From Pseudomonas sp. CC6-YY-74 (GTDB taxonomy: Bacteria; Pseudomonadota; Gammaproteobacteria; Pseudomonadales; Pseudomonadaceae): a stretch of DNA of 64,000 nt. Below are positions 37,911 through 47,591 of this stretch, in pieces. The stretch covers positions 627,501 to 691,500 of the forward strand of contig NZ_CP019947.1 of assembly GCF_002025205.1 (NCBI RefSeq). Direction: 5' to 3'. Positions within the stretch are counted from its first letter, which is position 1. Each line of letters begins with the position of its first letter. The notes under the pieces were generated by a model. That model had not been told where the DNA came from. It ran no database searches and saw nothing but the letters and a program-made list of their open reading frames with translations. Both the position numbers and the translations under genes were made by a program.

Positions 37911-37949
37911 CTGTACCGATGCTAAAGGGCCGATATAATGCGGCCCTTT
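37911..37949 (+). promoter_or_regulatory. alaS promoter bracketed by a perfect inverted repeat
   Basis: TATAAT (37934-37939) lies in the 8-base spacer between AAAGGGCCG (37924-37932) and CGGCCCTTT (37941-37949), a perfect 9-bp inverted repeat. A weak -35 (CTGTAC, 37911-37916) is 17 bases upstream. The right arm is also a G+C-rich discriminator. Confidence 0.7.
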
Positions 37950-37989
37950 GCCGGCTTTGCCGTGGCCGCCTGTTTCCGTGGATGATCCT

Positions 37990-40629
37990 ATGAAAAGCGC
38001 TGAAATCCGTGAAGCTTTCCTCAGCTTCTTCGAAGAAAAGGGGCACACCCGTGTCGCTTCCAGCTCCCTGATTCCGGGCAACGACCCGACGCTGCTGTTC
38101 ACCAACGCGGGGATGAACCAGTTCAAGGACTGCTTCCTCGGCCTGGAAAAGCGCGCCTACACCCGCGCCGCCAGTAGCCAGAAGTGCGTGCGTGCCGGCG
38201 GTAAGCACAACGATCTGGAAAACGTCGGTTACACCGCGCGTCACCACACCTTCTTCGAAATGCTGGGTAACTTCAGCTTCGGCGACTATTTCAAGCGCGA
38301 CGCCATTCACTTCGCCTGGGAATTTCTCACCGGTGACAACTGGCTCAAGCTACCCAAAGACAAGCTGTGGGTCACCGTCTACGCCACCGATGACGAAGCC
38401 TTCGACATCTGGACCAAGGAAGTCGGCGTGCCGGCCGAGCGGATGATCCGTATCGGCGACAATAAAGGCGCACCTTACGCCTCCGACAACTTCTGGACGA
38501 TGGGCGATACCGGCCCGTGCGGCCCCTGCACCGAGATCTTCTTCGACCACGGCGAGCATATCTGGGGCGGCCCACCAGGCTCGCCGGAAGAAGATGGTGA
38601 CCGCTATATCGAGATCTGGAACAACGTGTTCATGCAGTTCAACCGCACCGCGGACGGCGTACTGCACCCGCTGCCGGCACCAAGCGTGGACACCGGTATG
38701 GGCCTTGAGCGCATCAGTGCGGTGCTGCAGCACGTCAACTCGAACTACGAGATCGACCTGTTCCAGAGCCTGCTCAACGCCTCGGCTCGGGCCATCGGCT
38801 GCGCCAACGAAGGCGAGGCGTCGCTGAAAGTGGTGGCCGACCACATCCGCTCCTGCGGCTTCCTGATCGCCGACGGCGTCACCCCGTCCAATGAAGGCCG
38901 GGGCTATGTGCTGCGCCGCATAGTCCGTCGCGCCTGCCGTCACGGTAACAAGTTGGGCGCCAAGGGCAGCTTCTTCTACCAGATCGTCGCGGCCCTGGTG
39001 GCCGAGATGGGCGAAGCCTTCCCCGAGCTGAAGCAGCAGCAGGCGCACATCGAGCGCGTGTTGAAAACCGAAGAGGAGCAGTTTGCCAAGACCCTGGAAC
39101 AGGGCCTGAAGATCCTCGAGCAGGACCTGGCTGAGCTGAAAGGCACTGTGATTCCAGGCGATGTGATCTTCAAACTGTATGACACCTTTGGTTTTCCGAT
39201 GGACCTCACCGGTGACATTGCCCGTGAGCGTGAGCTGACCCTGGACGAGGAAGGCTTCGAGCGTGAAATGCAGGCGCAGCGTGAGCGTGCCCGCTCCGCC
39301 AGCTCGTTCGGCATGGATTACAACGCGCTGGTCAAGGTCGATAGCGATACCGTGTTCCTTGGCTATCAGGGCACCAGCGGCAGCGGCAAGATCATTGCAC
39401 TGTTCCAGGCGGGTCAGGCTGTTGACCGCTTGAGCGAAGGCGAGGAGGGCGTAGTGGTGCTCGACCAGACGCCGTTCTATGCCGAATCCGGTGGCCAGGT
39501 CGGTGACTGCGGCTTTCTTATGGCGGGTGCGGGCTCAAGCGCTGGCGTGCGTTTCGATGTGCGCGACACGACCAAGGTCGGCGGGGCTTTCCTGCACCAC
39601 GGCATCGTTGCTCAGGGCAGCCTCAGTGTAGGCGCCTCGATCAAGGCCGAAGTGGACGCCAGCGTGCGTCAGGCTACCGCGCTCAATCATTCGGCGACTC
39701 ACCTGCTGCACGCCGCGTTGCGTCAGGTGGTCGGCGAGCATGTGCAGCAGAAAGGTTCGCTGGTCGATAGCCAGCGCCTGCGTTTCGACTTCAGTCACTT
39801 CGAGTCGATCACGGCTGAGCAACTGAAGACCCTGGAAGATATCGTCAACACCCAGGTGCGCAGCAACAGCGAGGTCGAAACTGTCGAGACCGACATTGAA
39901 ACCGCCAAGCAAAAAGGCGCTATGGCGCTGTTCGGTGAGAAGTACGGTGATCAGGTGCGCGTGCTGAGCATGGGCGGTGACTTCTCCGTCGAGCTCTGTG
40001 GTGGCACTCACGTATCCCGTACCGGCGACATCGGCCTGTTCAAGATCACCAGCGAAGGCGGTGTCGCGGCGGGTGTGCGGCGTATCGAAGCAGTCACCGG
40101 TGCAGCTGCTTTTGCTTACCTGAATGGCGCGGAAGAGCAGTTGAAAGAAGCCGCTGCGCTGGTCAAGGGCAGTCGCGACAACCTATTGGACAAGCTGACT
40201 GCCGTGCTGGAGCGTAATCGTCAGCTGGAAAAAGAGCTGGAGCAGTTCAAGGCCAAGGCCGCCAGTGCGGCCGGTAATGATCTGGCCGGCTCTGCCGTGG
40301 ACGTCAAGGGCATCAAGGTGCTCAGCGCGCGGGTAGACGGCCTGGATGGCAAGGCCTTGCTGGCCATGGTCGACCAGTTGAAGAACAAGCTCGGTAGCGC
40401 GGTGATCCTGCTCGGCGGCGTGCAGGACGACAAGGTCGTGCTGGTGGCCGGTGTGACCCAGGACCTGACCAGCAAACTCAAGGCCGGCGAGCTGATGAAG
40501 CAGGCTGCAGCGGCAGTCGGTGGCAAGGGCGGTGGTCGTCCGGATATGGCACAGGGCGGCGGCACCGATGCCGGCGCGCTGGATGGCGCGTTGGCGCTGG
40601 CTGCGACCTTTGCCGAGCAAGGTCTATAA
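37990..40629 (+). CDS. alaS: Alanyl-tRNA synthetase
   Basis: An 879-residue class IIc synthetase. The N-terminal aminoacylation domain begins [19 protein letters not shown] and contains the motif [14 protein letters not shown]. The editing domain carries the zinc site [12 protein letters not shown] (about 565-577) and [13 protein letters not shown] (about 670-682). The C-terminal oligomerisation domain is coiled and ends in a glycine-rich tail ([15 protein letters not shown]). The start at 37990 matches homologues, although the ribosome-binding site is weak. lysC follows after 193 bases with no clear terminator. Confidence 0.97.
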   Translation: MKSAEIREAFLSFFEEKGHTRVASSSLIPGNDPTLLFTNAGMNQFKDCFLGLEKRAYTRAASSQKCVRAGGKHNDLENVGYTARHHTFFEMLGNFSFGDYFKRDAIHFAWEFLTGDNWLKLPKDKLWVTVYATDDEAFDIWTKEVGVPAERMIRIGDNKGAPYASDNFWTMGDTGPCGPCTEIFFDHGEHIWGGPPGSPEEDGDRYIEIWNNVFMQFNRTADGVLHPLPAPSVDTGMGLERISAVLQHVNSNYEIDLFQSLLNASARAIGCANEGEASLKVVADHIRSCGFLIADGVTPSNEGRGYVLRRIVRRACRHGNKLGAKGSFFYQIVAALVAEMGEAFPELKQQQAHIERVLKTEEEQFAKTLEQGLKILEQDLAELKGTVIPGDVIFKLYDTFGFPMDLTGDIARERELTLDEEGFEREMQAQRERARSASSFGMDYNALVKVDSDTVFLGYQGTSGSGKIIALFQAGQAVDRLSEGEEGVVVLDQTPFYAESGGQVGDCGFLMAGAGSSAGVRFDVRDTTKVGGAFLHHGIVAQGSLSVGASIKAEVDASVRQATALNHSATHLLHAALRQVVGEHVQQKGSLVDSQRLRFDFSHFESITAEQLKTLEDIVNTQVRSNSEVETVETDIETAKQKGAMALFGEKYGDQVRVLSMGGDFSVELCGGTHVSRTGDIGLFKITSEGGVAAGVRRIEAVTGAAAFAYLNGAEEQLKEAAALVKGSRDNLLDKLTAVLERNRQLEKELEQFKAKAASAAGNDLAGSAVDVKGIKVLSARVDGLDGKALLAMVDQLKNKLGSAVILLGGVQDDKVVLVAGVTQDLTSKLKAGELMKQAAAAVGGKGGGRPDMAQGGGTDAGALDGALALAATFAEQGL

Positions 40630-40822
40630 GCTGCAGTAGATGTCATTCAGCAGGCGATTGAAAACCTAGCGAGCCAAGGTCGGATTTCAACGAAGCATGG
40701 CCGAGTGCAGTTGCTTTTCAACGTCTGTGAGCGCCAGGGTCCGCATTACGCCCGGTGGACCTTGGCAGCATATTGAGTTGAATGTTTAATGGGCGCCCTT
40801 CACGGGCTGAGGCGGCTTTGAA

Positions 40823-42061
40823 ATGGCTTTGATCGTACAGAAATTTGGCGGCACCTCCGTAGGCACTGTTGAGCGAATTCAACAGGTGGCCGAGAAGGTG
40901 AAGAAATTCCGCGAAAACGGCGATGACATTGTGGTCGTGGTTTCCGCCATGAGCGGTGAAACCAATCGGTTGGTCGAACTGGCCAGACAGGCCAGCGATG
41001 ATCAACCGGTGCCGCGTGAGCTCGACGTAATGTTGTCCACCGGTGAGCAGGTGACCATTGCCCTGCTGACCATGGCGCTGATTCGCCGTGGTGTGCCGGC
41101 GGTGTCCTACACCGGCAATCAGGTGCGTATTCTCACCGACAGCGCGCACAACAAGGCGCGTATCCTGCAGATTGACGATCAGAAACTGCGTGCCGACCTC
41201 AAGGCCGGTCGTGTGGTGGTGGTCGCCGGTTTCCAAGGCGTCGACGAGCACGGCAATATCACCACGCTGGGGCGTGGTGGCTCCGACACCACGGGTGTGG
41301 CCCTGGCGGCGGCGTTGAAGGCCGACGAGTGCCAGATCTACACTGACGTCGATGGTGTCTACACCACTGACCCGCGTGTGGTGCCCCAGGCGCAGCGCCT
41401 GGAGAAGATCACCTTCGAAGAAATGCTGGAAATGGCCAGCCTGGGTTCCAAGGTGCTGCAAATCCGCTCGGTGGAGTTCGCCGGCAAGTACAACGTCCCG
41501 CTGCGCGTATTGCACAGCTTCAAAGAGGGTCCGGGCACCCTCATTACGATTGATGAAGAGGAATCCATGGAACAGCCGATCATCTCCGGCATTGCGTTCA
41601 ACCGCGACGAAGCCAAGCTGACTATCCGTGGCGTACCGGACATCCCGGGCGTGGCGTTCAAGATTCTCGGTCCTGTCAGTGCCGCCAATATCGAAGTCGA
41701 TATGATCGTGCAGAACGTGGCGCACGATAACACCACCGATTTCACCTTCACCGTGCACCGCAACGACTATCAGGCGGCGCAGCAGGTATTGGAAAATACC
41801 GCGCGTGAGTTGGGCGCTCGCGAAGTGATTGGCGACATCAAAATTACCAAGGTGTCGATCGTCGGCGTTGGCATGCGCTCCCACGCAGGGGTTGCCAGTC
41901 GCATGTTCGAGGCTCTGGCCAAGGAAAATATCAATATCCAGATGATCTCCACCTCGGAAATCAAGGTGTCCGTGGTGATCGAGGAGAAATATCTGGAGTT
42001 GGCTGTACGTGCTCTGCACACCGCCTTTGAACTGGATGCCCCGGCCCGACAGGGCGACTGA
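40823..42061 (+). CDS. lysC: Aspartate kinase
   Basis: A 412-residue enzyme that phosphorylates aspartate at the head of lysine, threonine and methionine synthesis. The kinase domain begins ALIVQKFGGTSVGTVERI, with GRGGSDTTGVALA near 150, and two ACT domains (from about 265) form the allosteric part (GVPDIPGVAFKILGPVSAANIEVDMI; SIVGVGMRSHAGVASRMFEAL). The single-polypeptide size fits the Pseudomonas feedback-inhibited form. It ends at a strong terminator. Confidence 0.96.
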   Translation: MALIVQKFGGTSVGTVERIQQVAEKVKKFRENGDDIVVVVSAMSGETNRLVELARQASDDQPVPRELDVMLSTGEQVTIALLTMALIRRGVPAVSYTGNQVRILTDSAHNKARILQIDDQKLRADLKAGRVVVVAGFQGVDEHGNITTLGRGGSDTTGVALAAALKADECQIYTDVDGVYTTDPRVVPQAQRLEKITFEEMLEMASLGSKVLQIRSVEFAGKYNVPLRVLHSFKEGPGTLITIDEEESMEQPIISGIAFNRDEAKLTIRGVPDIPGVAFKILGPVSAANIEVDMIVQNVAHDNTTDFTFTVHRNDYQAAQQVLENTARELGAREVIGDIKITKVSIVGVGMRSHAGVASRMFEALAKENINIQMISTSEIKVSVVIEEKYLELAVRALHTAFELDAPARQGD

Positions 42062-42070
42062 GGCATTGCC

Positions 42071-42107
42071 CGAAAGGCGCGCACTATTGCGCGCCTTTCG
42101 TCTTTTT
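42071..42107 (+). terminator. Rho-independent terminator after lysC
   Basis: CGAAAGGCGCGC (42071-42082) and GCGCGCCTTTCG (42089-42100) form a perfect 12-bp stem around ACTATT, followed by TCTTTTT. Confidence 0.93.
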
Positions 42108-42246
42108 GGTTGGCGTGGATGGACTTTCTTTCTGCCCACACTAGTCAATACTTGGGTGAAGGCCTCGCTTGAGATTCATGGGGGGCTGCCATCATTTTAT
42201 TTTTTGCAGACTGTTGTATTGGATTTAAATCCGTGAGGAGAAAGGA

Positions 42247-42432
42247 ATGCTGATTCTAACTCGCCGGGTCGGTGAGACCCTGATGGTGGGTGACGAGGTC
42301 ACTGTCACCGTGTTGGGCGTTAAGGGCAATCAGGTGCGCATTGGCGTTAACGCGCCGAAGGAAGTAGCCGTGCACCGTGAGGAGATTTACCAGCGCATCC
42401 AGAAAGAGAAAGACGAAGAACCAAGCCACTAA
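42247..42432 (+). CDS. rsmA: Carbon storage/secondary metabolism regulator RsmA (CsrA)
   Basis: A 61-residue RNA-binding dimer that controls translation by binding GGA motifs near ribosome-binding sites. The sequence [27 protein letters not shown] is diagnostic, and the RNA-contacting residues Leu4 and Arg44 are present. GAGGAGAAAGG precedes the ATG, itself containing GGA motifs that could allow self-control. It lies between lysC and tRNA-Ser, as in other pseudomonads. Confidence 0.97.
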   Translation: MLILTRRVGETLMVGDEVTVTVLGVKGNQVRIGVNAPKEVAVHREEIYQRIQKEKDEEPSH

Positions 42433-42452
42433 TTTTTATCTAATTTTTGGCT

Positions 42453-42480
42453 TTGCAAGCGGGGCAAAGATGGTTATCAT
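42453..42480 (+). promoter_or_regulatory. tRNA-Ser promoter
   Basis: TTGCAA (42453-42458) and TATCAT (42475-42480) are 16 bases apart, with GCGCCCC immediately downstream as a G+C-rich discriminator. Confidence 0.6.
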
Positions 42481-42494
42481 GCGCCCCGTGTTGC

Positions 42495-42587
<93 letters not shown>

Positions 42588-42653
42588 ATTTAGTGTTCTA
42601 GGGTGTTGGTCCTGCTTTGATCAGTAAGTTGTTGAAATTAATCTGATTTAGGC

Positions 42654-42681
42654 TTGATTGAGAAATTTGAACCCCTATAAT
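42654..42681 (+). promoter_or_regulatory. Promoter of the tRNA-Arg pair
   Basis: TTGATT (42654-42659) and a perfect TATAAT (42676-42681) are 16 bases apart, followed by GCGCACGG. No similar promoter is evident in the 71-base spacer before the second copy. Confidence 0.7.
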
Positions 42682-42694
42682 GCGCACGGTTAGT

Positions 42695-42771
42695 GCACTC
42701 ATAGCTCAGCTGGATAGAGTACTCGGCTACGAACCGAGCGGTCGGAGGTTCGAATCCTCCTGAGTGCACCA
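42695..42771 (+). tRNA. tRNA-Arg (anticodon ACG), copy 1
   Basis: A 77-nt cloverleaf with acceptor stem GCACTCA/TGAGTGC, anticodon arm CTCGG-CTACGAA-CCGAG (anticodon ACG, to be edited to inosine) and an encoded CCA. Confidence 0.97.
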
Positions 42772-42842
42772 TATTGAAGATGATCGGCAGTGATGCGGGT
42801 CGTATTTAAAGCCAGCGGTGATCTGGTTAAAAAGCGCCACTT

Positions 42843-42919
42843 GCACTCATAGCTCAGCTGGATAGAGTACTCGGCTACGAACCGAGCGGTCGGAGGTTCG
42901 AATCCTCCTGAGTGCACCA
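42843..42919 (+). tRNA. tRNA-Arg (anticodon ACG), copy 2
   Basis: Identical over all 77 nt to the first copy, from which it is separated by 71 bases. The shared terminator follows. Confidence 0.97.
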
Positions 42920-42924
42920 AATAG

Positions 42925-42953
42925 AAGGGCCTGCAGCGATGCAGGCCCTTTTT
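42925..42953 (+). terminator. Terminator after the tRNA-Arg pair
   Basis: AAGGGCCTGCA (42925-42935) and TGCAGGCCCTT (42940-42950) form an 11-bp stem with loop GCGA, followed by more T. Confidence 0.92.
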
Positions 42954-43080
42954 CTTTGTCTGCTGTTTTTGTCCGGTGTCCTGTCGGTGCCCGGTCTGGC
43001 TGCGGCTCGCTTGTCGGTCGAAGTCGATGCGGGTGCGCCGCGTTCAGCCGCTGGTTTGTCGGTGTGCATCCGGCAGGCCC

Positions 43081-43572
43081 TTAACGTTTGCCTTTGACGC
43101 AGCCGGATGCATCGAAGCTGACCTGGCGACTGTTGCCCTGCAGGTCGCGATAGTGATAGCGCGTCTGGCCGTTCTGGCTGCTGACTTTGTCCGGTGTGCC
43201 CAGGCTGCTTTGCACGTCGCTGCGGTTCATGCCGCTACGTATCTGCTGTTTGATGATGGCTGTGCGGCGCTCACTGCCGGTAACCAGGTTGCCGCAGCCG
43301 TCCTGTGGTTCACCCACTACCACCAGCTCGCGGGTCTTTGCCGCTGCCTTGCTGCGTGATGGTTTGGCGGGCTTGGCCAGTGGTGTGGGTTTGCCGCTGC
43401 CTGGTGTGGCGTTGTAGGCATCCTGCAGGTATAGCGCCTGTTCGGCGGGGCAGCCTTGTAGGGTGAAGGAGACGTGGCCGTTGGCGTCTTCGCAGCGGAA
43501 TACGGTTGAGGCCAGCAGGGGTGGTGGGCATAACAGAAGGGCGCAGAAAGCTGCGCGGCGCAGTCCATGCAT
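43081..43572 (-). CDS. Small exported DUF4124-like protein with an SmpA-like C-terminus
   Basis: A 163-residue protein, minus strand, with GGAGGAC ahead of its ATG. A signal peptide covers about residues 1-21 (cleavage near LLA-ST). The mature start STVFRCEDANGHVSFTLQGCP resembles DUF4124 proteins, with a Cys pair. A Lys/Pro/Ala linker follows, and the C-terminal part (RSGMNRSDVQSSLGTPDKVSSQNGQTRYHYR) resembles the repeated module of SmpA/BamE-like proteins. No function is known to me. It is divergent from mgtE and is preceded on the other side by the tRNA-Arg pair. Confidence 0.82.
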   Translation of the reverse strand: MHGLRRAAFCALLLCPPPLLASTVFRCEDANGHVSFTLQGCPAEQALYLQDAYNATPGSGKPTPLAKPAKPSRSKAAAKTRELVVVGEPQDGCGNLVTGSERRTAIIKQQIRSGMNRSDVQSSLGTPDKVSSQNGQTRYHYRDLQGNSRQVSFDASGCVKGKR

Positions 43573-43896
43573 AGTGACGTCCTCCTTGACGGTCGTGTGG
43601 CAAGCCTAGTCGCTCAGCTCGGCTTTACCAGTGGTGCCTTGTGCGGGGTCTCCGGCGTCGCAACTATGGGTTGTAAAAAAACGCTGAAGTTTGCGCTGCA
43701 AAGGCTTGTTCTAGCCTGCTTTTTGTAACGTGCAAAGCCGCCGGGCGGTGTTATTATTTTGCCCGTCAGCCCCGTCGGGGCTTGTGGACCACCACCATGG
43801 ACTTACCCAGTAGTTACTCTGAATCTCGATTGTGCAATCGCGTACTGATTGATTGACCCTCTTTGGCGTGCGCCGCCGCTGGGGGTGGAGCGTGCC
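43573..43896 (+). other. Intergenic region between the DUF4124-like gene and mgtE
   Basis: No gene seen. It contains the divergent promoters, an AT-rich stretch (43748-43760), and a tight AGCCCC/GGGGCT hairpin with a 3-nt loop (43768-43782) in the mgtE leader. I could not match it to a known magnesium riboswitch. Confidence 0.5.
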
Positions 43897-45339
43897 ATGA
43901 CTGAAGTAGAAGCCAAGAAGCCGCAAGAAAGCCTGCAGGACCGCCTCGCCCAGGTGGTTGAGTTGCTGCATCGGCACAAGCTGGTCGAAGACCTGACGCA
44001 TCGTCAGGAAGGCCCGCATCACGACCGGGTGGAAAACCTGGTGCACCGGCAGAACCTGGCCGAGCTGCAGCGCAAGCTCGACGAACTGCACTCCGCCGAC
44101 GTCGCCCATATCCTCGAAGCACTGCCGTTGGACGAGCGTCTGACCGTCTGGCAGTTGGTCAAGGTCGAGCGCGACGGCGATATCCTCCTCGAAGTGTCCG
44201 ACGCGGTGCGCGAAACGCTGCTCGCCGACATGGACGATCAGGAGATCCTCGCGGCAGCCAAGGACATGGATGCCGACGAACTGGCGGACCTGGCCTCCGA
44301 GCTGCCGCGCGATGTCGTCCATGAGTTGATGGAAACCCTCGATGCGCAGCAGCGTGAGCGGGTTCGTTCGGCGTTGTCCTATGAAGAGGATCAGGTTGGT
44401 GCGCTGATGGACTTCGAGATGGTCACCATCCGCGAAGACGTCACCCTGGAAGTGGTCTTGCGCTACCTGCGGCGCCTGAAAGAGCTACCGGGACATACCG
44501 ACAAGTTGTTCGTGGTCGATTACGACGGCGCGCTCAAGGGTGTGCTGCCAGTCAAGCGCTTGCTGGTCAACGACCCGGACAAACTGGTCAGTGAGGTGAT
44601 GGCGACCGATCCGGTGAGCTTCCATCCGGATGAAGATGCCTACGATGCCGCCCAGGCGTTCGAGCGTTACGACCTGATCTCAACGCCAGTGGTCGACAAG
44701 AACGGCAAGCTGATTGGCCGTCTGACCATCGACGAGATGGTCGATCTGATTCGTGAAGAAAGCGAGAGCGAAGTGCTGAACATGGCCGGTCTGCGCGAGG
44801 AGGAAGACATCTTCGCCTCGGTCTGGAAGTCGTTGCGCAACCGTTGGGCCTGGCTGGCCCTCAACCTGATCACGGCGTTCATTGCCTCGCGGGTCATAGG
44901 CCAGTTCGAGGGCTCTATCGAGAAGCTGGTGGCGTTGGCTGCCTTGATGCCGATCGTTGCCGGTATCGGCGGGAACTCGGGCAATCAGACCATTACCATG
45001 ATCGTGCGCGCCATGGCGCTGGATCAGGTCAGTACCGGCAATACTGCACGGCTGATTCGCAAGGAGTTGAGTGTTGCCTTGATCAATGGCCTGGTCTGGG
45101 GTGGGGTGATTGGTGTGGTGGCTTATATGCTGTACGACAGCTGGTCGCTGGGTGTGGTGATGACCGCGGCCATGACCCTGAACTTGTTGCTTGCGGCATT
45201 GATGGGGGTGCTCATTCCTATGACCCTGGTGCGCTTGGGGCGCGACCCGGCGATGGGGGCCAGTGTGATGATTACCGCGGTGACCGATAGTGGTGGCTTC
45301 TTCCTCTTCCTCGGGTTGGCTACGGTGTTTCTGCTGTAG
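43897..45339 (+). CDS. mgtE: Magnesium transporter MgtE
   Basis: A 480-residue Mg2+ channel/transporter. The N-terminal magnesium-sensing domain (about 30-135) is followed by two CBS domains (about 140-265: SEVMATDPVSFHPDEDAYDAAQAFERYDLISTPVV) and five membrane helices from about 300, with the pore-region signature GIGGNSGNQTITMIVRAMA. The start at 43897, with GGAG six bases ahead, matches the P. aeruginosa length; an upstream in-frame ATG at 43849 has no ribosome-binding site. In P. aeruginosa MgtE also affects type III secretion. Confidence 0.94.
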   Translation: MTEVEAKKPQESLQDRLAQVVELLHRHKLVEDLTHRQEGPHHDRVENLVHRQNLAELQRKLDELHSADVAHILEALPLDERLTVWQLVKVERDGDILLEVSDAVRETLLADMDDQEILAAAKDMDADELADLASELPRDVVHELMETLDAQQRERVRSALSYEEDQVGALMDFEMVTIREDVTLEVVLRYLRRLKELPGHTDKLFVVDYDGALKGVLPVKRLLVNDPDKLVSEVMATDPVSFHPDEDAYDAAQAFERYDLISTPVVDKNGKLIGRLTIDEMVDLIREESESEVLNMAGLREEEDIFASVWKSLRNRWAWLALNLITAFIASRVIGQFEGSIEKLVALAALMPIVAGIGGNSGNQTITMIVRAMALDQVSTGNTARLIRKELSVALINGLVWGGVIGVVAYMLYDSWSLGVVMTAAMTLNLLLAALMGVLIPMTLVRLGRDPAMGASVMITAVTDSGGFFLFLGLATVFLL

Positions 45340-45525
45340 CGGGGTGCCCTTATTTACGGAGTGAATGTGTGGCGCTTTTTTGTCCGTATTTGTCGCAAAA
45401 TTCAGCCTGAAGTTTGCTCAAACGACCGTTTCAAGCTAATGTGCGCCAGCTTTGCCCGGCAGTTTTCGGGTACCTCCTCCGTCCAAGAATATGCGACTGC
45501 CGAGTCGCGCCAATAAGGAGTCATC

Positions 45526-45780
45526 ATGACCTCCAGCCAACTCCTGCATGAGGGCGTCGAACTCATGCTGATGGGCATGGGTTCAGTATTTTTCTTTCTG
45601 GCTCTATTGATTCTCTGCATCCGTCTGATGGCTCGTGTGATCGAGCGTTTCGTACCAGCCCCGCATGCACGTGAGGCCAGCGCACCGGTTTCGGCCAAGT
45701 TAGTGGACCATGAGCCTGGGCCAGACGTTCTTGCTGCCATTCAGTTGGCCCTTCATCAACACCGCGCGCGTCGCGGCTGA
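45526..45780 (+). CDS. oadG: Oxaloacetate decarboxylase gamma subunit
   Basis: An 84-residue small membrane subunit. One hydrophobic helix (about 15-37, [24 protein letters not shown]) is followed by a polar tail. Size, the motif MGMGSVF and the place directly before oadA identify OadG, which assembles alpha and beta subunits and stimulates decarboxylation. TAAGGAG precedes the ATG. The gap to oadA is 25 bases. Confidence 0.88.
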   Translation: MTSSQLLHEGVELMLMGMGSVFFFLALLILCIRLMARVIERFVPAPHAREASAPVSAKLVDHEPGPDVLAAIQLALHQHRARRG

Positions 45781-45805
45781 TTCTGGTTTGTCAGGGAGTT
45801 TCCGT

Positions 45806-47581
45806 ATGACCGCTACGAAAAATGCACTCGGTATCACCGATGTGGTTCTGCGCGATGCGCATCAATCCATTCTGGCAACCCGAGTGCGTCTTGAGGATAT
45901 GTTGCCGATCGCGCCCAAGCTTGATCAGGTGGGCTTCTGGTCGGTCGAATCCTGGGGCGGCGCGACTTTCGATTCCTGCATTCGTTACCTGGGCGAAGAC
46001 CCTTGGGAGCGTATCCGCGCGCTGAAGCAGGCGATGCCCAATACCCGCCAGCAGATGCTCTTGCGTGGGCAGAACCTGCTCGGCTATCGGCATTACGCCG
46101 ATGATGTGGTGGAAAAGTTCGTCGAGCGTGCGGCGGTCAACGGCGTCGATGTGTTCCGTGTGTTCGACGCGATGAACGATCCGCGCAACCTGCAGACCGC
46201 GCTGCGGGCGGTCAAAGAGCAGGGCAAGCATGCTCAGGGCACCATCTCCTATACCACCAGTCCGGTGCACACCCTGGAGATGTGGGTTGATCTGGCCAAG
46301 CAGATCGAAGACATGGGCGCCGACTCGATAGCGATCAAGGACATGGCGGGTATTCTCAACCCGTACATCGCCTTCGAGCTGGTGACGCGGCTGAAGGCCA
46401 CTCTGTCGATTCCGGTCCATATGCAGTGCCATGCCACAGCGGGTCTGTCGACTGCAGCCATCGTCAAGGCGGTAGAAGCCGGCATCGACAACGTCGATAC
46501 GGCAATTTCCTCGCTGTCGATGACCTATGGTCATTCGCCAACCGAGTCGGTGGTGGCGATCTTCCAGGGTTCCGAGCGTGACACCGGCTTGAATCTGGAA
46601 CTGCTCGAAGAAATTGCCGCGTACTTCCGTGCAGTGCGGAAGAAGTACGCGAAGTTCGAAGGCACCCTCAAGGGTGTCGATTCGCGCATCCTCGTGGCCC
46701 AGGTACCTGGCGGCATGCTGACCAACATGGAAAATCAGCTGAAAGAGCAGGGCGCCCAGGACAAGTTCGATGAAGTGTTGGCCGAGATTCCGCGGGTGCG
46801 CGAGGATCTGGGCTTTATCCCGCTGGTGACGCCGACCTCGCAGATCGTTGGTACCCAGGCGGTGATCAACGTATTGACCGGTGAGCGCTACAAGTCGATC
46901 ACCAAGGAAACCGCCGGCGTGTTGAAGGGCGAATACGGCGCAGCGCCGGCCCCCTTCAATAAAGAGCTGCAGCTGCGGGTGCTGGATGGCGCCGAAGCGA
47001 TCACCTGCCGCCCGGCGGACATGCTCGCTGCGGAAATGGACAAGCTGACGGCCGAGCTCAAGGGCATTGCCCAGGAGAAGGGCATCAAGCTGGCCAAAGA
47101 TGAAATCGACGACGTGCTGACCTATGCCCTGTTCCCGCAAATCGGCCTGAAGTTTCTGGAGAATCGCGGTAATCCAGCAGCCTTCGAGCCGGCGCCGAGC
47201 GGTAACGAATTGCCGGCGCGTGAAGCTGGCAAGCCCGAGGTCTACACCGTTGAAGTCAACGGCAAGTCCTTTGTGGTCCAGGTCAATGAAGGTGGCGACA
47301 TCGAAGGCCTTAAGCCTGTCGGTGGCGCCGCTGTCACGGCCTCTGCTGTTGCGGAGCCTGTCGGTGCTGGCGATCCGCAGTCGGCGCCTCTGGCGGGCAA
47401 TATCTTCAAGGTGCTGGTGCAGCCGGGGGCCACGGTCGAAGAAGGACAGTTGGTGATCATTCTTGAAGCGATGAAGATGGAAACCGAGATTCGTGCGTTC
47501 AAGGCCGGCACCATCGGTGCGGTTAACGTCAAGGTGGGCGACGCGGTGGCAGTGGGCGAAAGCCTGTTGACCATCGGTTGA
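45806..47581 (+). CDS. oadA: Oxaloacetate decarboxylase alpha subunit, biotin-containing
   Basis: A 591-residue protein with an N-terminal carboxyltransferase TIM barrel ([24 protein letters not shown]; metal-binding [10 protein letters not shown] near residues 206-215), a linker domain, and a C-terminal biotinyl domain in which Lys557 of EAMKMET carries biotin. It transfers the carboxyl group of oxaloacetate to biotin for decarboxylation by OadB. The start at 45806, with GGGAG eight bases ahead, is clear. A related protein is the pyruvate carboxylase B subunit, but the oadG and oadB neighbours favour oxaloacetate decarboxylase. Confidence 0.93.
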   Translation: MTATKNALGITDVVLRDAHQSILATRVRLEDMLPIAPKLDQVGFWSVESWGGATFDSCIRYLGEDPWERIRALKQAMPNTRQQMLLRGQNLLGYRHYADDVVEKFVERAAVNGVDVFRVFDAMNDPRNLQTALRAVKEQGKHAQGTISYTTSPVHTLEMWVDLAKQIEDMGADSIAIKDMAGILNPYIAFELVTRLKATLSIPVHMQCHATAGLSTAAIVKAVEAGIDNVDTAISSLSMTYGHSPTESVVAIFQGSERDTGLNLELLEEIAAYFRAVRKKYAKFEGTLKGVDSRILVAQVPGGMLTNMENQLKEQGAQDKFDEVLAEIPRVREDLGFIPLVTPTSQIVGTQAVINVLTGERYKSITKETAGVLKGEYGAAPAPFNKELQLRVLDGAEAITCRPADMLAAEMDKLTAELKGIAQEKGIKLAKDEIDDVLTYALFPQIGLKFLENRGNPAAFEPAPSGNELPAREAGKPEVYTVEVNGKSFVVQVNEGGDIEGLKPVGGAAVTASAVAEPVGAGDPQSAPLAGNIFKVLVQPGATVEEGQLVIILEAMKMETEIRAFKAGTIGAVNVKVGDAVAVGESLLTIG

Positions 47582-47591
47582 GGGGCATCTA

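Noticed and set aside
42875..43097. Short frames overlapping the second tRNA-Arg on both strands, one resembling a signal peptide
   Set aside because: The minus-strand peptide contains the sequence commonly produced by translating antisense tRNA genes, and the plus-strand one starts inside the terminator stem.
43740..43896. Magnesium riboswitch before mgtE
   Set aside because: Only a single short hairpin is visible and nothing like the multi-helix M-box could be drawn by eye.
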